Positions 8,526 through 16,365 of a stretch of 64,000 nucleotides of DNA are shown piece after piece. The notes below the pieces were generated by a model that made no database searches, was not told the DNA's origin, and saw only the letters and a list, made by a program, of their open reading frames with translations. Source of the stretch: Flavobacterium sp. (GTDB lineage: Bacteria; Bacteroidota; Bacteroidia; Flavobacteriales; Flavobacteriaceae); contig JADKHM010000019.1 in assembly GCA_016721735.1 (NCBI GenBank), positions 62,001-126,000 on the forward strand. Reading direction: 5' to 3'. Position 1 is the first letter of the stretch, and every line of letters starts with the position of its first letter. The position numbers and the translations under genes are program-made.

Positions 8526-9311
8526 TTAGTTCCCTTTAAATTCTGGTGTTCTTTTTTCAATAAAAGCGGCTACGCCTTCTTTATAATCGTTGGATGCGCT
8601 GGCTTCAATTTGCAAATCGCTTTCTAATGCCAATTGCAGCTCTAAAGAATTCGTCATCGATTGATTTAGTAATCTTTTGGTCAAGCCTAATGCTTTGGTT
8701 GGCATTGCTGCCAGAGTGGTTGCCAGTATTTTGACATCATCCATAAAAAAAGCCGTTGGGAAAATTTTATAGACAAGCCCCATTACCAGTGCTTCCTCAG
8801 AGGTCACTTTATCGCCTAACATCATTAAGGCAGTTGCTTTTTGCAGACCAACAATTCGCGGTAAGAAAAAAGTTCCGCCACTATCGGGAATCAAGCCAAT
8901 TTTACTGAACGCTTGAATGAACGACGTGTGCTCGGTTGCTACAACAATATCGCATGCTAACGCGATATTCGCACCGGCACCTGCTGCCACACCATTGACC
9001 GCGGCAATAATTGGTTTTTCTATCGTTCGTATTTTTTGAATAATGGGATTGTAATGTTCCTCGAGAATTTTTCTAAAACCAGGATTGAGTTCAGGATCTG
9101 TTACTTCTTTCAGGTCTTGGCCGGCGCAAAAAGCTTTTCCGCTTCCGGTAATCACAATGGCACGAACTGCGGCATCCGCGGTACAAGAATCTAAAATATC
9201 TTGCAATGCCAAGGCCATTTCTCGATTGAAACTATTGAAAACCTCTGGTCTGTTGAGCGTAATAAACGCGACTTGGTTTTCAATCTTGAATAAAATTGAA
9301 TTATTGCTCAT
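8526..9311 (-). CDS. paaG: PaaG 1,2-epoxyphenylacetyl-CoA isomerase
   Basis: Crotonase-family isomerase of 261 aa that converts ring-1,2-epoxyphenylacetyl-CoA to the oxepin. The motif FCAGQDLKEV gives the first oxyanion-hole segment, GVAAGAGANIALACD the second, and the catalytic aspartate of PaaG is present in GLIPDSGGT. Length and C-terminus (FIEKRTPEFKG) match PaaG. It lies between paaD and paaH in one operon. Confidence 0.93.
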   Translation of the reverse strand: MSNNSILFKIENQVAFITLNRPEVFNSFNREMALALQDILDSCTADAAVRAIVITGSGKAFCAGQDLKEVTDPELNPGFRKILEEHYNPIIQKIRTIEKPIIAAVNGVAAGAGANIALACDIVVATEHTSFIQAFSKIGLIPDSGGTFFLPRIVGLQKATALMMLGDKVTSEEALVMGLVYKIFPTAFFMDDVKILATTLAAMPTKALGLTKRLLNQSMTNSLELQLALESDLQIEASASNDYKEGVAAFIEKRTPEFKGN

Positions 9312-9342
9312 ACCTATTTTATTTCGTACTGCTCGTGCAGTT

Positions 9343-9843
9343 TTATTTTAAACATTTGAAATAGTCAAATGGCTCGTGACAGTCTTCGCATTGAAAAAAA
9401 GCTTTGCAGGCTGTTGATCCAAATTGACTAATTAACTTGGTCTGGGTTGACCCACATTGTGGACATTTGACTAATTTCTTATTTCCCAACAAAGCCTCTT
9501 TGTCCGCTTCTGCGTCTAAAGGAGCGGCAATTCCGTATTTTTCTAGGGCTTGTCTTCCTTTAGGTGTTATCCAATCGGTAGTCCAAGCTGGAGCTAAAAC
9601 CAATTCCACCTTGGCTTCTAATCCCGCTTTTTTAAATGCACTTTTAATATCGTCGCCAATAACATCCATCGCTGGACAACCGCTATATGTTGGTGTTATG
9701 ACAACTTCTACAATTCCATTTACAATTGCAGCAGAACGAACAACGCCCATTTCCATAATCGACAAGACAGGAATTTCTGGATCCGAAACTGAATCTAGAA
9801 TTTCGATTAGTTTATTGTCGATATGTTGGAGTTGCTCTGTCAT
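9343..9843 (-). CDS. paaD: PaaD, DUF59-type maturation factor of the epoxidase
   Basis: Small protein of 166 aa needed for the phenylacetyl-CoA epoxidase in other bacteria and related to the iron-sulfur carrier-associated MIP18/DUF59 family. The N-terminal domain has SVSDPEIPVLSIMEMG and PTYSGCPAMDVI. The C-terminus has a four-cysteine zinc-ribbon-like pair (CPQCGS and CEDCHEP). The start at 9843 (MTEQLQHID) gives the E. coli length. The frame stays open upstream only because of the artificial-looking poly-C/poly-G block, and that proline-rich extension is rejected. Confidence 0.93.
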   Translation of the reverse strand: MTEQLQHIDNKLIEILDSVSDPEIPVLSIMEMGVVRSAAIVNGIVEVVITPTYSGCPAMDVIGDDIKSAFKKAGLEAKVELVLAPAWTTDWITPKGRQALEKYGIAAPLDAEADKEALLGNKKLVKCPQCGSTQTKLISQFGSTACKAFFQCEDCHEPFDYFKCLK

Positions 9844-9887
9844 TTTTTCTGCAGGGGCAAGGGCGCAAAGCAATTGTTTTTGGTTTA

Positions 9888-9955
9888 GGGCCGCCCCCCG
9901 GGGGGGGGGGGCCTTGGGGGGGGTGGCGGGCCAAGGGGGGCGGGGGGGGGGGGGA
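9888..9955. other. Extreme poly-G/poly-C block between paaC and paaD
   Basis: About 68 bp made almost only of G with some C (runs of up to a dozen or more G) in otherwise AT-rich DNA. It falls between the paaC stop and the paaD start, where these genes normally sit very close. It has the look of a sequencing or assembly artefact rather than native DNA. Confidence 0.7.
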
Positions 9956-9964
9956 GTCAAAATT

Positions 9965-10717
9965 TTACCAATTCATATTTGGATAAGCGCGTTGCATGTA
10001 TTGCATTTCGGCTAAAATATAACCCATGTGTTCGCTGTGAATTCCTTGTTTGCCGCCTTTTTGAAAATACTCCAACTGCGGAATCGCTACCGTTGCTTCT
10101 TCTAAAATGGCATTTACATTTTTATAATAAGTTGCTTTTAGAAGCGTAACATCTACGCCAATTCCTTCTGAAACCATCGCTTTATCGGCTTCGGTTTGGT
10201 GAAACAATTCATCGGTGAAAGCCCATAAATGATGGATTGCTTTTTGAATTCGATCGTGACTTTCTGCTGTTCCATCGCCCAAACGTTTGATCCAATCGGA
10301 AGAAAACCTTGTATGGTAACTTACTTCTTTGATGCTTTTTTTGGCAATTGCCGCTAGCGTTTGGTCCTTGCTATTTTGCAACTCTTGTAATAACAAAAGA
10401 TGGAAATGATCAAAAAGAAATTGTCTCGCGAGTGTATATCCAAAATCGGTATTGGGTTGTTCTACAAGGAGTACATTTCTGTATTCTCGTTCGATTCTGA
10501 GAAAGGCGACGCTATCTTCGGTGGCATTATTACCCTGTAGTTTTGCCACGTATTGACAATAACTTCTCGTTTGACCTAGCAAATCGAGTGAAATATTTGT
10601 CAAAGCAATATCGGTTTCGATACTTGGGCCATGACCACATAATTCTCCCAAACGCTGTCCTAAGATTAACGAGTTGTCTGCAATTCCGATGATATAGGAA
10701 GCTAAAAGTTCTTTCAT
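9965..10717 (-). CDS. paaC: PaaC, structural subunit of phenylacetyl-CoA epoxidase
   Basis: Ferritin-like four-helix subunit of 250 aa that pairs with PaaA in the 1,2-phenylacetyl-CoA epoxidase. In this family PaaC has lost diiron ligands and acts as a scaffold. Family landmarks include SLDLLGQTRSYCQYVA, FLFDHFHLLLL and the C-terminal segment HSEHMGYILAEMQYMQRAYP. The end is complete (NMNW). It starts just after paaB with a 2-base overlap region, and 121 bp, including the poly-G block, separates it from paaD. Confidence 0.94.
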   Translation of the reverse strand: MKELLASYIIGIADNSLILGQRLGELCGHGPSIETDIALTNISLDLLGQTRSYCQYVAKLQGNNATEDSVAFLRIEREYRNVLLVEQPNTDFGYTLARQFLFDHFHLLLLQELQNSKDQTLAAIAKKSIKEVSYHTRFSSDWIKRLGDGTAESHDRIQKAIHHLWAFTDELFHQTEADKAMVSEGIGVDVTLLKATYYKNVNAILEEATVAIPQLEYFQKGGKQGIHSEHMGYILAEMQYMQRAYPNMNW

Positions 10718-10718
10718 C

Positions 10719-11000
10719 TTACATATGTTTTAATTCGTCTGGAAGCACGTAAAAAGTGGGATGGCGATAGGCTTTGTCCATGGCTGGTTCAAAGGTTTCT
10801 CCGTTATTATCCGGATTTGACGCGGTAATCTGACTAGAAGGCACCACCCAAATACTCACACCTTCCATTCGTCTGGTGTAAACATCGCGGGCGTTTTCGA
10901 GCGCCATAGTCGCATCACTCGCGTGAAGACTTCCGCAGTGGCGGTGTTCTAACCCATTTTTACTTCTGATAAATACTTCCCAAAGTGGCCAGTTTTTCAT
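10719..11000 (-). CDS. paaB: PaaB subunit of phenylacetyl-CoA epoxidase
   Basis: Small subunit of 93 aa that bridges the PaaAC heterodimers. Typical features are WPLWEVFIRSKNGLEHRHCG at the N-terminus, ALENARDVYTRR in the middle and FYVLPDELKHM at the end. It is directly upstream of paaC and 72 bp downstream of paaA; that gap holds a perfect 20-bp inverted repeat. Confidence 0.95.
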   Translation of the reverse strand: MKNWPLWEVFIRSKNGLEHRHCGSLHASDATMALENARDVYTRRMEGVSIWVVPSSQITASNPDNNGETFEPAMDKAYRHPTFYVLPDELKHM

Positions 11001-11015
11001 AATCTTGAGGTTGTA

Positions 11016-11068
11016 GGTTGTAGGTTATAGGTTGTGCGTTCATAACATACAACCTATAACCTACAACC
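11016..11068. repeat. Perfect 20-bp inverted repeat between paaA and paaB
   Basis: Arm GGTTGTAGGTTATAGGTTGT at 11016-11035 and its exact complement at 11049-11068, with a 13-nt loop. It would form a strong hairpin in the paa mRNA. It belongs to the GTTGTAGG family seen elsewhere in the window. Confidence 0.85.
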
Positions 11069-11072
11069 CTTA

Positions 11073-12029
11073 TTATATTGCTTCTTTTACTTCTTTACTT
11101 TCTTGTTTTTCAGCGTACGCCATCGCAGCATCACGAACCCATTGTCCGTCTTCGTGCGCTTTAATTCTCGCTGAAATTCTTTCTTTATTGCAAGGGCCGT
11201 GACCTTTGACCACTTGCCAGAATTCATCCCAATCTAGTTTGCCGAAATCGTAGTGTTTACGCTCCTCGTTCCACTTTAAATCTGGGTCTGGAAAAGTCAA
11301 ACCAATCAAATTGGCTTGAGGAACCGTTTGATCTACGAACGCTTGCCGCAATTCGTCGTTGGTTTTGCGTTTCAATTTCCATTTTACGGATTGTTCTGTA
11401 TTTGGAGATTGATCGTCTGTTGGTCCGAACATCATCAGCGACGGTAACCACCAGCGATTTAGTGCATCTTGCGCCATTGCTTTTTGTTCCGGCGTGCCAT
11501 TCGCCAAGGTCATCATGATTTCAAATCCTTGACGTTGGTGAAAACTTTCTTCTTTGCAAATGCGCACCATGGCGCGAGCATAAGGTCCGTATGAGGTAGA
11601 AATTAAAGCAACTTGATTGATAATTGCTGCCCCATCAACCAACCAGCCAACAGCTCCCATATCTGCCCAAGTAATTGCCGGATAATTGAAAATACTAGAA
11701 TATTTGGCTTCACCAGAATGCAATTGTTGAATCAATTCATCACGAGAAATTCCCAATGTTTCGGCGGCACTGTAGAGATATAATCCATGACCGCCTTCGT
11801 CTTGAACTTTGGCTAATAACGCCACTTTTCTTCTTAGCGATGGAGCACGTGTAATCCAATTGCCTTCAGGTAACATTCCTACAATTTCGGAATGCGCGTG
11901 TTGAGAAATTTGACGAATGTGCGTCTTTCTGTATTTCTCCGGCATCCAATCTTTTGGCTCTATTTTTTCATCATTTGCAATTCGAGCTTCGAAAATGGCT
12001 TCTAAATTTTTTACTTCGTTTTCTGACAT
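11073..12029 (-). CDS. paaA: PaaA catalytic subunit of phenylacetyl-CoA epoxidase
   Basis: Diiron oxygenase subunit of 318 aa that epoxidises the aromatic ring of phenylacetyl-CoA. Two EXXH-type carboxylate-bridged iron motifs are visible, in QDEGGHGLYLYSAAE and CKEESFHQRQGFE. Substrate-binding segments such as HAHSEIVGMLPEGNW and MFGPTDDQSPN are typical. Length is normal. It lies 31 bp after paaE and receives electrons from that protein. Confidence 0.96.
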   Translation of the reverse strand: MSENEVKNLEAIFEARIANDEKIEPKDWMPEKYRKTHIRQISQHAHSEIVGMLPEGNWITRAPSLRRKVALLAKVQDEGGHGLYLYSAAETLGISRDELIQQLHSGEAKYSSIFNYPAITWADMGAVGWLVDGAAIINQVALISTSYGPYARAMVRICKEESFHQRQGFEIMMTLANGTPEQKAMAQDALNRWWLPSLMMFGPTDDQSPNTEQSVKWKLKRKTNDELRQAFVDQTVPQANLIGLTFPDPDLKWNEERKHYDFGKLDWDEFWQVVKGHGPCNKERISARIKAHEDGQWVRDAAMAYAEKQESKEVKEAI

Positions 12030-12060
12030 AACTTGTGTTTTAGTTATTGCAATTTATTTT

Positions 12061-13134
12061 TTAGGCGTCAAAATCGACTACCACTTTTGAGGACGTAGGC
12101 ACTGCTTGACAACTCAAGATGTAATTTCTTTTGACTTCACTTTCGTCTAAAGCGTAGTTTAACTTCATGGCAACTGTTCCTTCAACAACTTGACAGCGAC
12201 AAGTGCTGCAAACACCGCCTTTACAAGCATACGGCAAATCAGCGCCCGCGGCCAAAGCACCGTCGAGGATGTTATCGAAATCTTCTCCCATCGTAAAATG
12301 GAATTCTTTCCCACCATCGATAATGGTTACTTCTGTTCCTTGAACTTTGTGCTCTAGTATTTTATTGATACGTTGTTTATCGGCCTCAGAATTTCCGCTG
12401 GTAAACAATTCGTAATGAATTTTTTCTTTTGGCAATCCGGCAGCAACCAATTCGTCACGAATGAGAAATATCATTTCTTCCGGACCACAAATAAAACAAT
12501 CGCTGACTTCTGGAACATCGATAATTTTGTCAGTGAGCACTTTCAATTTCTCTTTAGTGAATCGACCGTTGAATAGCTCTACTGAGCGATGTTCTTTGGT
12601 TAAAAAATGAAAAATCTCAAAGCGACCGAAATAGCGGTTTTTGAGCAATTCTATTTCTTCTTTAAAGATAATTGATTTTACACTTCGATTGAGGTAAAAT
12701 AATTTAAAAGTGCTATTGGGTTCTAACGCCAAATGTGTTTTGATGATAGAAAGAATTGGCGTGATGCCACTTCCTGCTGCAAAGGCAATATAATTTCTCG
12801 CTTTCTCTGGTTGTATGTCTTTAAAAAAGACACCGTTTGGTGCCATGACATCTATCGATTGGCCTTTTTTAAGCGACTCGTTTACGAAAGTGGAAAACAA
12901 ACCACCGCTTATTTTTTTGACCGCGACTTTCCATTGATTTTCGATTGGGCTAGAACATAACGAATATGATCTTCTCACTTCTTGCCCATCTATGGTAGTT
13001 CTTAAGGTGAGATGTTGTCCTTGTTTGTACTGAAATTCGGATTGCAAATCTGCTGGAACATCAAAAGAAATGACGGCGCAATCCTTGGTTTCCTTGCGGA
13101 TATCGAGCACTTTTAGAGGATGAAATTTGGCCAT
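12061..13134 (-). CDS. paaE: PaaE, NADPH-dependent reductase of the epoxidase
   Basis: Electron-transfer component of 357 aa. The N-terminal FAD domain has RRSYSLCSSP. The NAD(P)-binding domain has AAGSGITPILSII and the CFICGPEEMI segment. The C-terminal plant-type [2Fe-2S] domain has CKGGVCSTCRC plus a later cysteine (LSCQ). It is the first gene of the paa operon, about 40 nt downstream of the predicted transcription start, and has a palindrome in its leader. Putting paaE first differs from the usual ABCDE order. Confidence 0.95.
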   Translation of the reverse strand: MAKFHPLKVLDIRKETKDCAVISFDVPADLQSEFQYKQGQHLTLRTTIDGQEVRRSYSLCSSPIENQWKVAVKKISGGLFSTFVNESLKKGQSIDVMAPNGVFFKDIQPEKARNYIAFAAGSGITPILSIIKTHLALEPNSTFKLFYLNRSVKSIIFKEEIELLKNRYFGRFEIFHFLTKEHRSVELFNGRFTKEKLKVLTDKIIDVPEVSDCFICGPEEMIFLIRDELVAAGLPKEKIHYELFTSGNSEADKQRINKILEHKVQGTEVTIIDGGKEFHFTMGEDFDNILDGALAAGADLPYACKGGVCSTCRCQVVEGTVAMKLNYALDESEVKRNYILSCQAVPTSSKVVVDFDA

Positions 13135-13153
13135 AGGGTAACTTCATTAATTA

Positions 13154-13187
13154 AAACTAACAGTTGTTAGTTTGCTATGCAAATTTA
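13154..13187 (-). promoter_or_regulatory. paa operon promoter with palindromic operator
   Basis: On the minus strand TAAATTTG (13187-13180) matches the Bacteroidetes -7 box TAnnTTTG. Directly downstream is the palindrome AAACTAACAGTTGTTAGTTT (13154-13173), with 9-base arms and a 2-base centre, ending 20 bp before the paaE ATG. Its size and position suit a TetR-family repressor. The neighbouring tetR-type gene is the natural candidate. No clear -33 TTTG is visible. Confidence 0.6.
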
Positions 13188-13255
13188 AGGATTATTTTAT
13201 TATGGCTTACGAAAACGTTTGAAAAATTACAAATGGTTGTCAATTAGGCCGTTGA

Positions 13256-13366
13256 GCCCTAGCCCCGATAGGAATGGAAATCCTTTTGTGCTAAGAAAAT
13301 GCCCCTTTCTTCCGCTTGCGGTGACGCGCACAAAAGATTGTAATGGATAGCGGGAAATAGCTCCGA
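13256..13366. repeat. Dispersed palindromic intergenic element, copy 2
   Basis: Begins GCCCTAGCCCCGATAGG, carries CCTTTTGTG and CACAAAAGATTGTAATGG as inner arms, and ends GGATAGCGGGAAATAGCTCC. The loop differs from copies 1 and 3. It lies between the TetR gene and the paa promoter and could separate the two transcripts. Confidence 0.75.
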
Positions 13367-13371
13367 GAAAT

Positions 13372-13941
13372 CTAGACAATTCCGTTGAGCAACACTTGAA
13401 TCATATTTGATTTGAGTACACTTGGATTGGGACTTTTTTTCTTCCCATACCACAAATAGAGCGTTCGCAGTGTAGAAAGTGTCGAGAAAATGATGACCTC
13501 AACATTAAGATTTTTGATCTCTTGATTGGCGATTCCGTTTTTGATGATCGTGCGGAAATTATCTTCATAATCTTCGCGCATTTTGATGAAATAAGCGAGT
13601 TCCGCGTCGGCAAGATGCATCCAATCGTTGTTGAGACAGGCCAACGCATCGGCATTTCTGAGTGTAATATCGATGTGGAGCTGAATGACTTTTTCAAGTT
13701 TCTGAATCGTCGTTTCTTCGGAATGGACAATGTTTTCCATGGTCTGGGTAAATTCTTCAGCGATTTCGATGATAATTAAGACCAGAATTTCCTGTTTCGA
13801 TTTGATGTGATTGTAGAGACTCGCCGCTTTGATATTCATGGCTTGCGCAATATCCCGCATGGTCACGGCGCTATAGCCTTTTTCTTTGAAAAGTTGCGCT
13901 GCGATGGCGATGATTTCGGATTTACGGTCGGTGGGTTTCAT
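13372..13941 (-). CDS. TetR-family regulator, probable paa repressor
   Basis: DNA-binding protein of 189 aa. The N-terminal helix-turn-helix is typical (AAQLFKEKGYSAVTMRDIAQ then ASLYNHIKSK). The C-terminal ligand domain is diverse, as is usual. The ATG at 13941 is chosen; a TTG three codons upstream is less likely. It is immediately upstream of the paa operon in the same direction, so regulation by phenylacetyl-CoA, as for PaaR of other bacteria, is an inference. A -7-like box overlaps the start, suggesting a leaderless mRNA. Confidence 0.85.
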   Translation of the reverse strand: MKPTDRKSEIIAIAAQLFKEKGYSAVTMRDIAQAMNIKAASLYNHIKSKQEILVLIIIEIAEEFTQTMENIVHSEETTIQKLEKVIQLHIDITLRNADALACLNNDWMHLADAELAYFIKMREDYEDNFRTIIKNGIANQEIKNLNVEVIIFSTLSTLRTLYLWYGKKKSPNPSVLKSNMIQVLLNGIV

Positions 13942-13947
13942 CGATTT

Positions 13948-13955
13948 CAAATATA
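13948..13955 (-). promoter_or_regulatory. -7 box for the TetR gene, possibly leaderless
   Basis: TATATTTG on the minus strand fits TAnnTTTG. It ends 6 nt before the ATG at 13941, so transcription would begin at or next to the start codon. Confidence 0.4.
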
Positions 13956-13981
13956 GAATTTATTTCGATATTGAATGATGC

Positions 13982-14008
13982 AAAAAACCACGCCCGAGGA
14001 CGTGGTTT
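13982..14008 (-). terminator. Rho-independent terminator after the RCC1 gene
   Basis: Stem AAACCACG / CGTGGTTT (13985-13992 and 14001-14008), followed on the minus strand by a T run. It ends the RCC1-repeat gene and isolates it from the TetR gene. Confidence 0.85.
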
Positions 14009-14032
14009 GACAAACCAACTATTTACTAAAAC

Positions 14033-15394
14033 TTATTCTTTTATCACTTTGAACGTTTTCTGTGCGCTATCATTTGTAACTTTAAACATATAAGTACCAG
14101 AAATTAACGAAGACATGTCGATACTGCTTTCATTTGCATTGACATTCTGAGCTTGAACCATTTGTCCTAACATGTTATACACTTCAATTTTTGAAATCAC
14201 TTCCGTGAAGGAAATATTTAAGAAATTAGTTACGGGATTTGGATAGATTTTAAAGTTATCTGACGTTTGGTATTGAGTTGTTGCTAACTCTGTGCATGTC
14301 GTTATTGCCGTAGGAACTACTTTATCTACTGTGGTGCCATCGCCTAATTCGCCATGAATATTCCAACCCCAATTCATTAAAGTGCCATCTGTTTTGATAG
14401 CGGAACTATTAAAAATTCCAGCTAAAACCCTTGAAAAAGTATTCCCTACACTTATTTGCGTCGGTATTAATCTATCTACTGTCGATCCATCTCCTAATTG
14501 TCCGAAAACATTATATCCCCATGCCCAAAGACTTCCGTCGGTTTTTATGCCTAGTGAATGTTGTGCGCGAGCTGCGATGTGAAGCCAATCTTCAGCTGTT
14601 CCTACTTGTTGAAGTGTACTGCTATTAATTGTAGTACCATCTCCAAGTTCACCCCAAGTATTAAAACCACAAGCCCACAGCGTTCCATTGCTTTTTAATC
14701 CGATTGTATGACCATTGCCTCCAGCGACCTCAACCCAATTTGAATCAGAACCCATTTGAATTGGAACAAACTTATCTACTGTAGTGCCATCGCCTAATTG
14801 ACCATAAAGATTATTTCCCCAACCCCAAAGTGTTCCATCTGTTTTTATTGCTAATGCATGTTCTCTTGCAGCTATTTGCGACCAATTGTTTGCGGTACCA
14901 ACTTGCCCAGGGACATTAGAGTCGATTGTCGTTCCGTTGCCCAATTGTCCGTGAAAATTATATCCCCACGACCAAAGTGTTCCGTCCGTTTTTATAGCAA
15001 TTGTATACCATGCTCCACCTGAAACTTTAGCCCAATTGTTCGCTGTGCCAATTTGGGTAGGTACTGTTTTGTTTATATTTGTACCGTCACCTAATGCTCC
15101 ATTAATATTCAAACCCCAACCCCAGAGTGTACCGTCTGTCTTTATTGCCATTGTAAATTCATCTCCTGCGGCAACTTGAGCCCAATTTGTACTGGTACCT
15201 ATTTGAATCGGAGTCAATTTATTTAAGGTCGTACCATCTCCTATTTGCCCCTGACTGTTATGCCCCCAGGTCCAAAGTGTGCCGTCAGATTTTATTGCGA
15301 CGGAATGTGTATTTACAGACAATTTAGACCAGCATTGCGCATTTGCAAAAATTACTGAAATTAATAATCCAAATAATAGTATTGTTTTTTTCAT
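14033..15394 (-). CDS. Secreted RCC1-repeat beta-propeller with T9SS sorting domain
   Basis: Protein of 453 aa with a signal peptide ending ANAQ, about seven RCC1-type repeats, and a C-terminal type A T9SS sorting domain. Each repeat has the pattern IKTDGTLWxWGxNxxGQLGDGTT. Seven repeats fit one seven-bladed propeller. The sorting domain begins near IYPNPVTNFLNIS and ends TFKVIKE. It is expected to cross the outer membrane through the GldKLMN system and attach to the surface or be released. Partner and function are unknown. It has its own promoter with an ATACG-N8-CGTAT site and its own terminator. Confidence 0.9.
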   Translation of the reverse strand: MKKTILLFGLLISVIFANAQCWSKLSVNTHSVAIKSDGTLWTWGHNSQGQIGDGTTLNKLTPIQIGTSTNWAQVAAGDEFTMAIKTDGTLWGWGLNINGALGDGTNINKTVPTQIGTANNWAKVSGGAWYTIAIKTDGTLWSWGYNFHGQLGNGTTIDSNVPGQVGTANNWSQIAAREHALAIKTDGTLWGWGNNLYGQLGDGTTVDKFVPIQMGSDSNWVEVAGGNGHTIGLKSNGTLWACGFNTWGELGDGTTINSSTLQQVGTAEDWLHIAARAQHSLGIKTDGSLWAWGYNVFGQLGDGSTVDRLIPTQISVGNTFSRVLAGIFNSSAIKTDGTLMNWGWNIHGELGDGTTVDKVVPTAITTCTELATTQYQTSDNFKIYPNPVTNFLNISFTEVISKIEVYNMLGQMVQAQNVNANESSIDMSSLISGTYMFKVTNDSAQKTFKVIKE

Positions 15395-15421
15395 GTTGAT
15401 CTTCTTTAAAAGTTATTAGGA

Positions 15422-15468
15422 CAAATGTAGGATTGCCTAACCTTCAAAAAATACGCTTATTTTCGTAT
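15422..15468 (-). promoter_or_regulatory. Promoter with ATACG-N8-CGTAT site (site 1)
   Basis: Minus-strand -7 box TACATTTG at 15429-15422. The inverted repeat ATACG (15451-15455), 8 nt, CGTAT (15464-15468) is centred 30.5 nt upstream of the box, where a -33 element would lie. Outer flanks AAA/TTT extend the symmetry. Serves the RCC1 gene. Confidence 0.6.
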
Positions 15469-15504
15469 TTTGATCGGAAGAAAGTGCCGGTTATATTCTA
15501 AAAT

Positions 15505-16260
15505 CTATTTCTTTATCACTCTTACTGTTTCAACAGCTCCATTATCGAGATAAATTCTGCTACAATAAACTCCAGAATTAAAGGCTGTTAAATCAATTGT
15601 ATTTGAACTCGATTTTTGAATTGAGATCAGCTTTCCTAACAAATCATAAACGGCAATGCTATTGATTTTTTGAGCCGAATTAATATTTAAAATCCCATTC
15701 GTTGGATTAGGAAATATGCTGCTTTTTTGGGTAGTTTCAAATTCGTTGTTTTTAAGTGCTGTACCCATATTCACTTTAAAAAGCACATCAAACATATCAT
15801 TAAAATTCGAGTAATTATTTTGCGTATCGTAGACATAAAAAGCACCATCAGCATACGTTCCGACGGATATCGTAGTACTCAATTGTCCACTTAATGACGA
15901 ACGGTTCATGTCGAAAGTGTAAGTAATTCCTTGAGTCAACGTAAGGTTAAAAGACGAAAAGTCATAGGTCATTTCCCCTGACTCTACGTGCTGACCTGTA
16001 ATAGTCGCCAAGACCATATTTGAGGCGTTCATTACTTTGAAATCGGCATCATCCGATACAAAAGTCCCTGGCAAAAATGTAACCGAAATCGTTTTTAATA
16101 CATCGGTACATGTAGGAATAAACTTTTGCCCAAAGCCAGCCCCATAAGCTGTTGTTGTATTGGTAGGCGCATTTTGAATCGTGCATTGCGCCGTAACATT
16201 TCCTGAATTCGTAATTACAAAAAATAGGCTTAGGCATAAGAGAGTAAAATTAATTTTCAT
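15505..16260 (-). CDS. Secreted protein with T9SS type A sorting domain
   Basis: Protein of 251 aa. The start at 16260 (MKINFTLLCLSLFF) gives a clean signal peptide ending VTAQC; the longer frame adds 16 unlikely residues. The middle region (about 25-170) is beta-rich with no family I can name, and includes LPGTFVSDDADFKVMNAS and YTFDMNRSSLSGQL. The C-terminus (about 185-251) is a sorting domain with SIFPNPTNGILNINS and ending VETVRVIKK. Probably exported by T9SS. It lies directly downstream of the response-regulator gene and has an ATACG-N8-CGTAT promoter site. Confidence 0.85.
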   Translation of the reverse strand: MKINFTLLCLSLFFVITNSGNVTAQCTIQNAPTNTTTAYGAGFGQKFIPTCTDVLKTISVTFLPGTFVSDDADFKVMNASNMVLATITGQHVESGEMTYDFSSFNLTLTQGITYTFDMNRSSLSGQLSTTISVGTYADGAFYVYDTQNNYSNFNDMFDVLFKVNMGTALKNNEFETTQKSSIFPNPTNGILNINSAQKINSIAVYDLLGKLISIQKSSSNTIDLTAFNSGVYCSRIYLDNGAVETVRVIKK

Positions 16261-16284
16261 TTTGATTTGTTTTAAATTTAGTGG

Positions 16285-16332
16285 TGAATGTACTTTCATT
16301 GCGACCACAAAAAAATACGCTGAATAGCGTAT
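16285..16332 (-). promoter_or_regulatory. Promoter with ATACG-N8-CGTAT site (site 2)
   Basis: ATACG at 16315-16319 and CGTAT at 16328-16332, with AGCGTATTTT and its exact complement AAAATACGCT forming 10-base arms. The centre is 31.5 nt upstream of the weak -7 box TACATTCA (16292-16285). It serves the 15505-16260 gene and could also form a terminator-like hairpin after the response regulator. Confidence 0.55.
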
Positions 16333-16365
16333 TTTGATTTATTTAAAACATTGATAACTAATCAA

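Noticed and set aside
9844..9960. Proline-rich N-terminal extension of paaD (MTPPPPRPPWPA...)
   Set aside because: It is a translation of the poly-G block; the ATG at 9843 gives the normal PaaD length.
14033..15394. Eukaryotic-type RCC1 guanine exchange factor
   Set aside because: RCC1 repeats are common in secreted Bacteroidetes proteins; the signal peptide and sorting domain point to a surface protein.
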